DNA of 5,517 bases, taken from positions 1 to 5,517 of the forward strand of contig JAIRYX010000029.1 of NCBI GenBank assembly GCA_031267635.1. Direction: 5' to 3'. The translations under genes were made by a program, and so were the position numbers. Below, in pieces: positions 1-5,243 of this stretch. A model generated the notes under the pieces. It was not told the origin of the DNA. It did no database searches and saw only the letters and a list, made by a program, of their open reading frames with translations. How positions within the stretch are numbered: position 1 is the stretch's first letter; every line of letters starts with the position of its first letter. This DNA comes from Planctomycetaceae bacterium (GTDB lineage Bacteria; Planctomycetota; Planctomycetia; Pirellulales; Thermoguttaceae).

Positions 1-430
1 ACTGCTTCAATAATCGGCGAACCGACGTCATGCCGCAAGTGTATCCATCTTGCTTGAGTGCTGCCGCGAGTTTACGAATGCTCTGACTTGTCCATTTCAA
101 CGGACTCATCGGATCGCCGCGTGTGGACGATTCGAGATGCAATTGCAATGCGTCAAGGAGATGCGGTTGCTTTGCTGTAATTGTTTTCTTTCCGCCGCCG
201 GGCTTGCGGACTCGTTGACTTGCAACATGTTGTTCGGGCGCATTAAGTTCTTGGATACCTTTGCGTATCGTAACAATCGAAATACCCGTTGCGCGATGGA
301 CGGCGCTGATACCACCGCATCCCAACGACTTGGATTCGGCTACTGCCCAAAGACGTTTTTGACGTTCGTTAAAAAAACAGGAAATACTATTGTATTTATC
401 CTGAATGTTGCTTACAATATCGTCTTGCAT
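1..430 (-). CDS. ISAzo13-family transposase, N-terminal part (cut by window edge)
   Basis: Reading the minus strand from ATG at 430 gives 143 open codons up to the window edge. The product resembles the N-terminal part of ISAzo13-family transposases. Landmarks are NERQKRLWAVAESKSLG (residues 21-37), the helix-turn-helix-like stretch GGISAVHRATGISIVTIRKG (39-58), RVRKPGGGKK (73-82), STRGDPMSPLKWT (102-114) and SIRKLAAALKQDGY (117-130). These match the family pattern from memory; no search was run. The catalytic DDE domain would lie left of position 1, so whether the gene is intact cannot be judged. An in-frame TGA lies a few codons upstream of the ATG, which fixes this as the first possible ATG. 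No Shine-Dalgarno is present; instead a strong promoter abuts the start. The gene diverges from prs. Element ends and target duplications could not be found in this window. Confidence 0.85.
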   Translation of the reverse strand, partial: MQDDIVSNIQDKYNSISCFFNERQKRLWAVAESKSLGCGGISAVHRATGISIVTIRKGIQELNAPEQHVASQRVRKPGGGKKTITAKQPHLLDALQLHLESSTRGDPMSPLKWTSQSIRKLAAALKQDGYTCGMTSVRRLLKQ

Positions 431-436
431 GTAAGA

Positions 437-465
437 ATTATATCATGTTTGCTGGGAATGGGCAA
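437..465 (-). promoter_or_regulatory. Extended -10 promoter of the transposase gene
   Basis: On the minus strand TTGCCC (465-460) is followed by a 17-nt spacer and a perfect TATAAT (442-437), preceded by TGA, which makes it an extended -10 (TGnTATAAT). Only six bases separate the -10 from the ATG at 430. The expected transcription start therefore falls on or next to the A of the start codon. Confidence 0.6.
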
Positions 466-538
466 GGTCGCTTTTGATAGATTATTTATGCACGGATACT
501 TACCTTCCTTTTGATGAACTTTGGCTATGCTTGGATAG

Positions 539-555
539 CTCATGCGTAACATGAG
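539..555. repeat. Short inverted repeat between IS and prs
   Basis: CTCATG (539-544) and CATGAG (550-555) form a 6-bp hairpin with loop CGTAA. No T-run follows on either strand, so it is not a convincing terminator. It lies in the 282-bp gap between the transposase and prs and could be near the IS end. No role is assigned. Confidence 0.35.
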
Positions 556-609
556 TTACAATCAACAAATCAATCGCAAGGAGTATAGAAGCATTTCATA
601 CAAAAATAG

Positions 610-621
610 GTAAAATTTTAC
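610..621. promoter_or_regulatory. 12-bp perfect palindrome upstream of the prs promoter
   Basis: GTAAAATTTTAC is a perfect 12-bp palindrome ending ten bases before the -35 box of the proposed prs promoter. That position would suit an operator or activator site, but AT-rich palindromes also arise by chance and no regulator is implied by the neighbours. Confidence 0.3.
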
Positions 622-631
622 ACAGCCCCGC

Positions 632-659
632 TTGAAAAAATAATCATTGTTAGTAAAAT
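632..659 (+). promoter_or_regulatory. Putative sigma70-type promoter of prs
   Basis: TTGAAA (632-637, five of six consensus bases), a 16-nt spacer and TAAAAT (654-659, five of six) give the best promoter in this gap. Transcription would start near 666, leaving a leader of about 47 nt before the ATG of prs. Confidence 0.45.
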
Positions 660-712
660 TCATGGTTTCTTTGTGTGGACTTTTAACCAACCTATTGTGT
701 GAAATTTTTGTT

Positions 713-1678
713 ATGAACGAATTGGTAGTGTTTACGGGACGTGCTAATCCCGGTTTGGCAAAAAGAATCTGTGATTATTTGCAAGTCGAACCCGGACAAG
801 CGGTTGTGGATAATTTTCCAGATGGGGAAACTCGCGTAAAAATTGAGCAGGATGTTCGTGGAAAAGACGTTTTTTTAATTCAGCCGACTTGTACGAATGT
901 TAATGATTCGATCATGGAACTTTTGATTATGATCGATAGTTTTAAACGCGCAAGTGTTTCGCGGATAACAGCTTGCATTCCTTATTTTGGTTATGCGCGT
1001 CAAGACCGTAAAGACGAAGGACGCGTACCGATTACGGCAAAACTTGTGGCAAATCTAATTGCTCGCGCTGGAACCGACCGCGTTTTGACAATGGATTTGC
1101 ATGCAGCACAAATTCAAGGATTTTTTGATATTCCTGTCGATCATCTGAATGCGTCGCCAGTTTTAGACGCTTTTTTCCGTGAATTGGGACATCCGACTGA
1201 AGATATCGTTGTCGTAAGTCCTGATGTGGGAAGTATTAAACGTGCAGCGCTGCACGCGAAAACGATTGGCGGAAATCTGGCGATTATCGACAAACGTCGC
1301 TATGGGAATCGTGTCGAGCAAGAAAATCTGATTGGCGGTCCTATTGAAGGGAAAATTTGCTACATTATTGACGACATGGTGAGTACGGCATCGTCAATTT
1401 GTGGTGCGGCACGAGTTGTTCACTATTTGGGAGCAAAAGAAATTTATATCGGTGCGACACATGGGATTTTTTGCGGCGACGCGGTTAAACAATTATCGGA
1501 AATACCATTGCAGCAAATTATTGTGACAGATACGATTCCTTTGCCGAAAGAAAAACAATTGCCAAATATTAAAGTGCTGACCGTTGCACCATTGATTGCG
1601 GAAGCAATCCGGAGAATTCACTTTAATGAATCCTTAAGTAAATTATTTAAAGAAATGGCAATATGGTCGGCTCACTAA
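713..1678 (+). CDS. prs: Ribose-phosphate pyrophosphokinase (PRPP synthetase)
   Basis: This cytosolic enzyme transfers pyrophosphate from ATP to ribose 5-phosphate, giving PRPP for purine, pyrimidine, NAD, histidine and tryptophan synthesis. The product is 321 residues, typical of bacterial class I enzymes (about 315). Visible motifs are FPDGE (35-39) and RQDRK (96-100) in the ATP site, MDLHAAQIQGFFDIP (127-141) with the metal-site His130, SPDVGS (169-174), the flexible-loop IIDKRR (191-196) with Lys194, and the PRPP loop DDMVSTASS (220-228). The loop differs from the usual DDxxDTAGT: Ser replaces the second-half Asp (224), Gly (227) and Thr (228), while both leading Asp and Thr225 remain. 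The frame stays open upstream to a TTG at 647, but family homology begins at the ATG at 713 (MNELVVFTGRANPGLA), so that start was chosen although no Shine-Dalgarno is visible. A hairpin follows the stop. Confidence 0.95.
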   Translation: MNELVVFTGRANPGLAKRICDYLQVEPGQAVVDNFPDGETRVKIEQDVRGKDVFLIQPTCTNVNDSIMELLIMIDSFKRASVSRITACIPYFGYARQDRKDEGRVPITAKLVANLIARAGTDRVLTMDLHAAQIQGFFDIPVDHLNASPVLDAFFRELGHPTEDIVVVSPDVGSIKRAALHAKTIGGNLAIIDKRRYGNRVEQENLIGGPIEGKICYIIDDMVSTASSICGAARVVHYLGAKEIYIGATHGIFCGDAVKQLSEIPLQQIIVTDTIPLPKEKQLPNIKVLTVAPLIAEAIRRIHFNESLSKLFKEMAIWSAH

Positions 1679-1706
1679 ATTTTTACAAAAAATCGACTAG
1701 GGGGGA

Positions 1707-1731
1707 TTGCCGTTTTTTGAAAAAATGGCAA
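1707..1731 (+). terminator. Hairpin after prs, possible weak terminator or 3'-end stabiliser
   Basis: TTGCCGTTTTTT (1707-1718) is complementary over 12 positions to AAAAAATGGCAA (1720-1731), with one G-U pair. The centre would open to a small loop. The stem begins just after a run of six G (1700-1705). The following bases reach only a short TTTT at 1739-1742, so intrinsic termination would be weak. The position, 29 bp after the prs stop, supports a transcript-end role. Confidence 0.4.
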
Positions 1732-1764
1732 AATGGGATTTTCCTATCTTTCTTGTGTTGGGAT

Positions 1765-1798
1765 TCTGTAGATTTGACAACGTGAAAGTTACTACAGA
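1765..1798 (+). promoter_or_regulatory. Dyad enclosing a consensus -35 box upstream of rplY
   Basis: TCTGTAG (1765-1771) and CTACAGA (1792-1798) are perfect 7-bp inverted arms separated by 20 bases. A perfect TTGACA (1774-1779) lies between them. No good -10 sits at 16-18 bp (the base run there is AGATTGAA), so either the -35 match is fortuitous or the promoter needs an activator. The gap 1679-1880 must presumably supply the promoter of the rplY-rplI cluster, and this is the best candidate in it. Confidence 0.3.
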
Positions 1799-1880
1799 TT
1801 GAATAGATGAGACAATCAAACCAAAACGCACAAAATTTAGCTGCAATATTTAAAAACACGGTAGCACATTAGGATTTATC

Positions 1881-2510
1881 ATGACAGAAGTCGCAACATT
1901 AAACGTCGAAATTCGTGAAGAATATGGCAAACGGGTCAATCGGCGATTGCGGGCGTCGGGAAAAGTGCCTGCAGTTTTATATGGACACAAAGAAAAAAAT
2001 GTTTCGCTTTCTATTCCGTTGGATGTGTTGGATGCGGCGATTCGTCACGGTAATCGTTTTGTACAATTGACCGGTGCATTGCGTGAAAAGGCGTTAATCA
2101 AAGAATGCCAATGGGATACATGGGGAAAAGATGTTTTGCATGTCGATCTGGCGAGAGTCAGCGAACATGAAAAAATCAAAGTTGTCGTGCCGCTTGAACT
2201 TCGTGGTGAATCGCCTGGCACAAAAGATGGCGGTGTTGTAAAACTTCAGTTGCACGAAATCGAATTGGAGTGCGAAGCGTCGGCTGTTCCAGAAAAAATC
2301 GACGTAAATATCAATCATCTGCAACTTGGGCAACTGGTTCATGTTTCTGATTTGCATATTCCTGCCGGTTCAACGGTTTTGACTGAAACAACGTTGCTGG
2401 TTGTTAGCTGTACTGAAGCTGTGGAGGTTTCCGAAGAAGAAGCGGCGACAGAAGGTGCGGAACCGGAAATCATTGGACGAAAAAAAGAAGACGAAGAGTC
2501 GAAAGAATAA
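1881..2510 (+). CDS. rplY: Large-subunit ribosomal protein bL25, CTC/TL5 form
   Basis: bL25 binds 5S rRNA in the central protuberance of the 50S subunit. This 209-residue version is the long two-domain CTC/TL5 type. Residues 1-95 form the 5S-binding L25 domain, with GKRVNRRLRASGKVPAVLYG (16-35) and VLHVDL (85-90). Residues 97-178 form the beta-rich C-terminal domain, with PLELRGESPGTKDGGVV (104-120) and the E-L-E-C-x-A segment near 128-133. The tail (180-209) is low-complexity, mostly Glu, Lys and Ala, as is common in this family. An AGGA six bases before the ATG is a modest ribosome site. Only 8 bp separate the stop from pth, so the two genes are probably cotranscribed and translationally coupled. 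The pairing with pth is a widespread arrangement. Confidence 0.93.
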   Translation: MTEVATLNVEIREEYGKRVNRRLRASGKVPAVLYGHKEKNVSLSIPLDVLDAAIRHGNRFVQLTGALREKALIKECQWDTWGKDVLHVDLARVSEHEKIKVVVPLELRGESPGTKDGGVVKLQLHEIELECEASAVPEKIDVNINHLQLGQLVHVSDLHIPAGSTVLTETTLLVVSCTEAVEVSEEEAATEGAEPEIIGRKKEDEESKE

Positions 2511-2518
2511 TCGGAGTT

Positions 2519-3085
2519 ATGAAAATTGTTGTTGGACTTGGCAATCCCGGGCGGCAGTATCAGGAAACAAGACACAACATTGGTTTTATGATTCTCGCCG
2601 AATTAGCGTTTCGTTTGAAAACCGTCAAACCGAAATCGCGTTTTCAGGGCGATTTTATTGAAGCGAAATTCGGAGAAGAGCAGACGTTATTTCTCGCACC
2701 GAATACGTTTATGAATCGTAGCGGTTTGAGTGTTTCGGAAGCGGTTCGGTTTTATAAATTACCATTGGAACATTTGCTCGTTGTTTGTGATGATTTAAAT
2801 CTTCCATTTGGAAAATTGCGTATGCGAATTTCCGGGAGTAGCGGCGGGCAAAATGGATTAAATGACATTATTCAAAAATTGGGTTCTGATGTTTTTTGCC
2901 GGTTGCGGTTTGGAATTGATCGTCCGATCGGTCCTATCAGTGCGGCAGACTACGTGTTGAGCAAATTTTTACCGGATGAACAAAAAAAGCTGCCGGACTT
3001 AAAAATTGAAGCGGCAAATGCCGTGGAATGTTGGATCAAAAACGGTCCGCAGGAAACAATGAATCAATATAATCACAACATATAA
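2519..3085 (+). CDS. pth: Peptidyl-tRNA hydrolase
   Basis: Pth cleaves the ester bond of peptidyl-tRNAs that drop off ribosomes, recycling tRNA in the cytosol. The product is 188 residues, the usual length. Catalytic and binding residues are visible: GLGNPG (6-11) with Asn9, RHNIGF (18-23) with catalytic His19, PNTFMNRSG (61-69) with Met65 and Asn66, CDDLNLPFG (90-98) with Asp91, and SGGQNGLNDI (108-117) with Asn112. Gln111 replaces the His usual in the GGHNG motif (His113 in the E. coli enzyme). The start is the ATG after GGAG (2513-2516), an unusually tight two-base spacing, 8 bp after rplY. MKIVVGLGNPG is the normal N terminus, so the start is secure. The gap to rpsF is short (63 bp) and holds a small palindrome at 3104-3116. 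Confidence 0.95.
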   Translation: MKIVVGLGNPGRQYQETRHNIGFMILAELAFRLKTVKPKSRFQGDFIEAKFGEEQTLFLAPNTFMNRSGLSVSEAVRFYKLPLEHLLVVCDDLNLPFGKLRMRISGSSGGQNGLNDIIQKLGSDVFCRLRFGIDRPIGPISAADYVLSKFLPDEQKKLPDLKIEAANAVECWIKNGPQETMNQYNHNI

Positions 3086-3148
3086 ACAACGAAAATCGTA
3101 TTTCAAAATTATTTTGCAACTGCGTTTGGTTGTTTGAGGAGTCTTATT

Positions 3149-3586
3149 TTGTCAGAAAACGTTTACGAAGGGCTTTACATTTTCAATTCAGAACTTTATG
3201 CCCGAAATCCCGATGAAGTTTCCGGTCAAATTGCCAAATACATTGAAGACATTGGCGGCGAAGTCCTTTTAAGCCGTTTATGGGATGAGCGTCGTCTTGC
3301 TTATTCGATTAAAGGGCACCGACGCGGAACATATTGGTTGTCGTATTTTAAAATTGATCCATCTAAAATCAAAGAACTATCGCGTTTGTTTCAGATTACG
3401 GAAAGTGTCTTGCGTTTTCTTTTCTTGAAACTTGACCCGCGAATTGTGGAAGCGGTTGTCGAACATGCGAAAGAAGGACCGGTTAAGCCGCAAGGTGAAG
3501 AAGAGATCAATACGAGTACGACTATCGGAGAAGAGCTTGAAGAAGACCTTGAAGTGGTAGGGAATATTGATATCATTGAAGAATGA
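3149..3586 (+). CDS. rpsF: Small-subunit ribosomal protein bS6, TTG start
   Basis: bS6 sits on the platform of the 30S subunit, where it binds 16S rRNA together with bS18. The product is 145 residues from the chosen start. The ferredoxin-like core shows VYEGLYIF (5-12), LSRLWDERRLAYSIKGHRRG (about 41-60), YWLSYFKID, and the ITESVLRFL helix. After about residue 105 comes an acidic tail rich in Glu. The frame opens at a TTG at 3134, but GAGGAG (3136-3141) lies seven bases before a second TTG at 3149, and that is where family homology begins (SENVYEG). TTG 3149 is therefore the likely start; the TTG at 3134 overlaps the ribosome site itself. The usual neighbour rpsR is not next to it in this window. 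Confidence 0.93.
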   Translation: MSENVYEGLYIFNSELYARNPDEVSGQIAKYIEDIGGEVLLSRLWDERRLAYSIKGHRRGTYWLSYFKIDPSKIKELSRLFQITESVLRFLFLKLDPRIVEAVVEHAKEGPVKPQGEEEINTSTTIGEELEEDLEVVGNIDIIEE

Positions 3587-3657
3587 TTTTTCTTGATGGC
3601 TTATCTTCGTTGCGTGAGAAATAATAAAGCGAGTTTTTAATTTTTGCGGGATTTGTT

Positions 3658-4125
3658 ATGGCAAGTTTTAATCGAGTAATTTTACTTGGGAATCTGACAC
3701 GAGACCCGGAATTGCGTTATACACCGACCGGGTTAGCGGTAACGGACATTGGGCTTGCGGTGAATGATCGTCGAAAAGGTCAAAATGGCGAATGGATTGA
3801 TGAAGTTACTTTCGTAGACATTACGCTTTGGGGACGAACGGCAGAGGTTGTTTCCGAATATTGTTCTAAAGGAAAACCGTTGTTGGTAGAAGGACGACTC
3901 AAACTTGATTCTTGGGAAACGGACGGGCAGAAAAAAAGTAAACTGAAAGTTATTGGTGAAAAAGTACAGCTTCTGGGTTCGAGAGATGGCGGTGGAATGG
4001 GTAGTGGCGATGGTAGTGGTCCCGCTTATCGTCAAACTTCCGCTCCTCAAAAACCGCAACAACCGACATCAGCAGGTTATGATTCTTACGATCAAGCGCC
4101 GATAGATGATGATGTACCGTTTTGA
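3658..4125 (+). CDS. ssb: Single-stranded DNA-binding protein
   Basis: SSB coats single-stranded DNA in replication, repair and recombination, and recruits partners through its C-terminal tip. The 155-residue product has an N-terminal OB fold (about 1-107): FNRVILLGNLTRDPELRYTP (4-23), VTFVDITLWGRTAEV (50-64) with Trp58, GKPLLVEGRL (72-81) and Trp86. These correspond to the DNA-stacking tryptophan positions of the E. coli protein. A Gly/Ser/Gln/Pro-rich flexible linker (108-147) leads to the acidic tip IDDDVPF (149-155), the classical partner-binding peptide. The start ATG follows GGGA at six bases. It lies 71 bp after rpsF and 78 bp before rplI, and neither gap is long enough to hold rpsR. 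Confidence 0.96.
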   Translation: MASFNRVILLGNLTRDPELRYTPTGLAVTDIGLAVNDRRKGQNGEWIDEVTFVDITLWGRTAEVVSEYCSKGKPLLVEGRLKLDSWETDGQKKSKLKVIGEKVQLLGSRDGGGMGSGDGSGPAYRQTSAPQKPQQPTSAGYDSYDQAPIDDDVPF

Positions 4126-4203
4126 TTTTGAAATAGAAAAATAGATGACGATTTAAAACCGTTGATATGGAATTGAACATTTTTTGATAGATGTGGTGAA
4201 TAC

Positions 4204-4752
4204 ATGATTGCCATTAAAAATAAACAAGCCAGAAATGTGGCGAAAGCATCAAAACGCCTTCCAAGAGGACCGCACGGCGGTATTCAGCTTTTGTTGATCC
4301 AAACTGTTGATCCGCATGGAAAGCAAGGAGATGTGATTGAAGTGAAACGCGGTTACGCGCTGAATTATCTTATCCCGCAAGGTTTAGCGACAATTGCGAC
4401 AGATCATCACAAGCGGATGGTCGAAAAGCATAAAGCGAAATTGGCGGAGATCCGTAAACAGCGTTTAGTGGGTTTACAAAATCTGGCGAAAGAACTTCGT
4501 GAAAAAAGCATTTCTATCGAAGCAAATGCTAATGAAGAAGGACATTTGTATGGTTCTGTCGGACCGGAAGACATTGCAAAAGCGTTGCGACTGGACAATG
4601 TTGTTCTTGAACCCAATCAAGTCAAGTTAATGGGTCCGCTCAAAGAACTTGGACTTTACACTGTTCGAATTTATCTCGGTAGCGATATTGAAAGCGAAAT
4701 CAAAGTCTGGGTTGTTCCTGTGGTTTCTAACGAAAAAAACGATAGAAGATAA
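4204..4752 (+). CDS. rplI: Large-subunit ribosomal protein bL9 with N-terminal extension
   Basis: bL9 binds 23S rRNA at the base of the L1 stalk and extends outwards on a long helix, helping frame maintenance. The product is 182 residues, against about 149 in E. coli. The classical N domain starts only near residue 27 (IQLLLIQTVD). The family signature runs from Gly39 to Thr66 and includes GKQGDVIEVKRGYALNYL (39-56). The connecting helix is about 67-103, and the C domain about 104-173, with GHLYGSVGPEDIAKAL (113-128). The extra 26 residues are basic (eight Lys/Arg) and end in LPRGPHGG. I recall a similar extension in planctomycete bL9. GGTGA (4195-4199) precedes the ATG, and no later in-frame ATG exists before the core domain. 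An intrinsic terminator follows. Confidence 0.95.
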   Translation: MIAIKNKQARNVAKASKRLPRGPHGGIQLLLIQTVDPHGKQGDVIEVKRGYALNYLIPQGLATIATDHHKRMVEKHKAKLAEIRKQRLVGLQNLAKELREKSISIEANANEEGHLYGSVGPEDIAKALRLDNVVLEPNQVKLMGPLKELGLYTVRIYLGSDIESEIKVWVVPVVSNEKNDRR

Positions 4753-4773
4753 TTCTTTAAAAGTAAATTTTGG

Positions 4774-4801
4774 AGGGAGTTGTGATGGCTCCCTTTTCTT
4801 T
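4774..4801 (+). terminator. Intrinsic terminator of the rplY-rplI cluster
   Basis: AGGGAG (4774-4779) pairs with CTCCCT (4789-4794), extended inward by a U-G pair, with a loop of about seven bases. A T-rich stretch TTTTCTTT follows. It lies 21 bp after the rplI stop and is the clearest classical terminator in the window. Confidence 0.75.
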
Positions 4802-4825
4802 GCGCGGAATACATTCATTTCTCAT

Positions 4826-4882
4826 GTAGCTATTCAGTCGATCAAACCACATATAATCCATACCGGGCAACTGAATAGTTAC
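4826..4882. promoter_or_regulatory. 13-bp dyad flanking a TATAAT box
   Basis: GTAGCTATTCAGT (4826-4838) is complementary to ACTGAATAGTTAC (4870-4882) at 12 Watson-Crick positions plus one G-U, with 31 bases between the arms. A perfect TATAAT (4852-4857) sits in the middle. If it is a -10, transcription starts near 4864 and the arms would be DNA operator half-sites around the promoter rather than one RNA stem. No good -35 is visible (GCTATT at 17 bp). If transcribed whole, it is a long-loop hairpin instead. Confidence 0.4.
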
Positions 4883-4993
4883 CATTAATTTTAGCGGAAA
4901 ATATTAGACATTTTCTCTAACCCTATCAATAGACCGAACACTATTCAAAAAACAGTTATTTTGTATTCACCTGTTTTGCCTAAACAACCTGAT

Positions 4994-5125
4994 ATGAAGT
5001 TAGAGAAAAGGTCTATTATTATTGCCGCCTTCATTTATAAAATTCCCTTATTAGTCCAAATTGTACTAATATGCGCGCCCTTATTCCCTTGTTGTTCATG
5101 CAATTGTTTGTGTAACAATCTCTGA
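4994..5125 (+). CDS. Doubtful small ORF, 43-aa hydrophobic Cys-rich peptide
   Basis: An ATG at 4994 opens 43 codons ending at TGA 5123-5125. The start is charged (MKLEKR), followed by a hydrophobic run (about residues 8-32, with one Lys) and a cysteine cluster CCSCNCLC (33-40). It could be a small membrane peptide, as in type I toxins, whose mRNAs are strongly structured. Against this, there is no Shine-Dalgarno, the ATG lies inside the pseudoknot just before the H1 3' strand, the sequence doubles as helix strands, and T-rich DNA readily gives hydrophobic ORFs of this size. I know no family for it and rate it more likely fortuitous than real. Confidence 0.15.
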   Translation: MKLEKRSIIIAAFIYKIPLLVQIVLICAPLFPCCSCNCLCNNL

Positions 5126-5243
5126 TCTAAAACATAAGGTCGTAAGGGCGCGTTTGGGGGGTTTTGTTGGCTACTAAGGGAAACTTGATAACCTTAAGGG
5201 CTGTAATGACAAAGCCGTTCGGGTAACGATGCAGTTTCCCAGT

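Noticed and set aside
106..315. Minus-strand ORF of 69 codons within the transposase
   Set aside because: It lies in another frame of the transposase gene and carries no recognisable motif.
50..514. Plus-strand ORF of 154 codons over the left end
   Set aside because: It is the antisense shadow of the transposase. The minus-strand frame gives recognisable ISAzo13-type motifs, whereas this frame resembles nothing and is Cys-rich in a random way.
578..583. AAGGAG, a good Shine-Dalgarno-like word
   Set aside because: No ATG, GTG or TTG follows at suitable spacing with an open frame.
647..712. TTG at 647 as start of prs, adding 22 residues
   Set aside because: The extra residues have no counterpart in PRPP synthetases, and family homology starts at the ATG at 713. 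The proposed promoter would also overlap this TTG.
4785..4829. 14-codon mini-ORF (ATG GCT CCC ... TAG) after GGAGGGAG
   Set aside because: The apparent ribosome site and the start of the ORF are the stem and loop of the rplI terminator. The peptide is short and unremarkable.
4911..5009. Integron attC-like site (CTCTAAC ... GTTAGAG)
   Set aside because: The outer arms recall attC core sites, but the first and last bases do not fit RYYYAAC/GTTRRRY. The second pair of arms is interleaved rather than nested, and no integrase or cassette is present.
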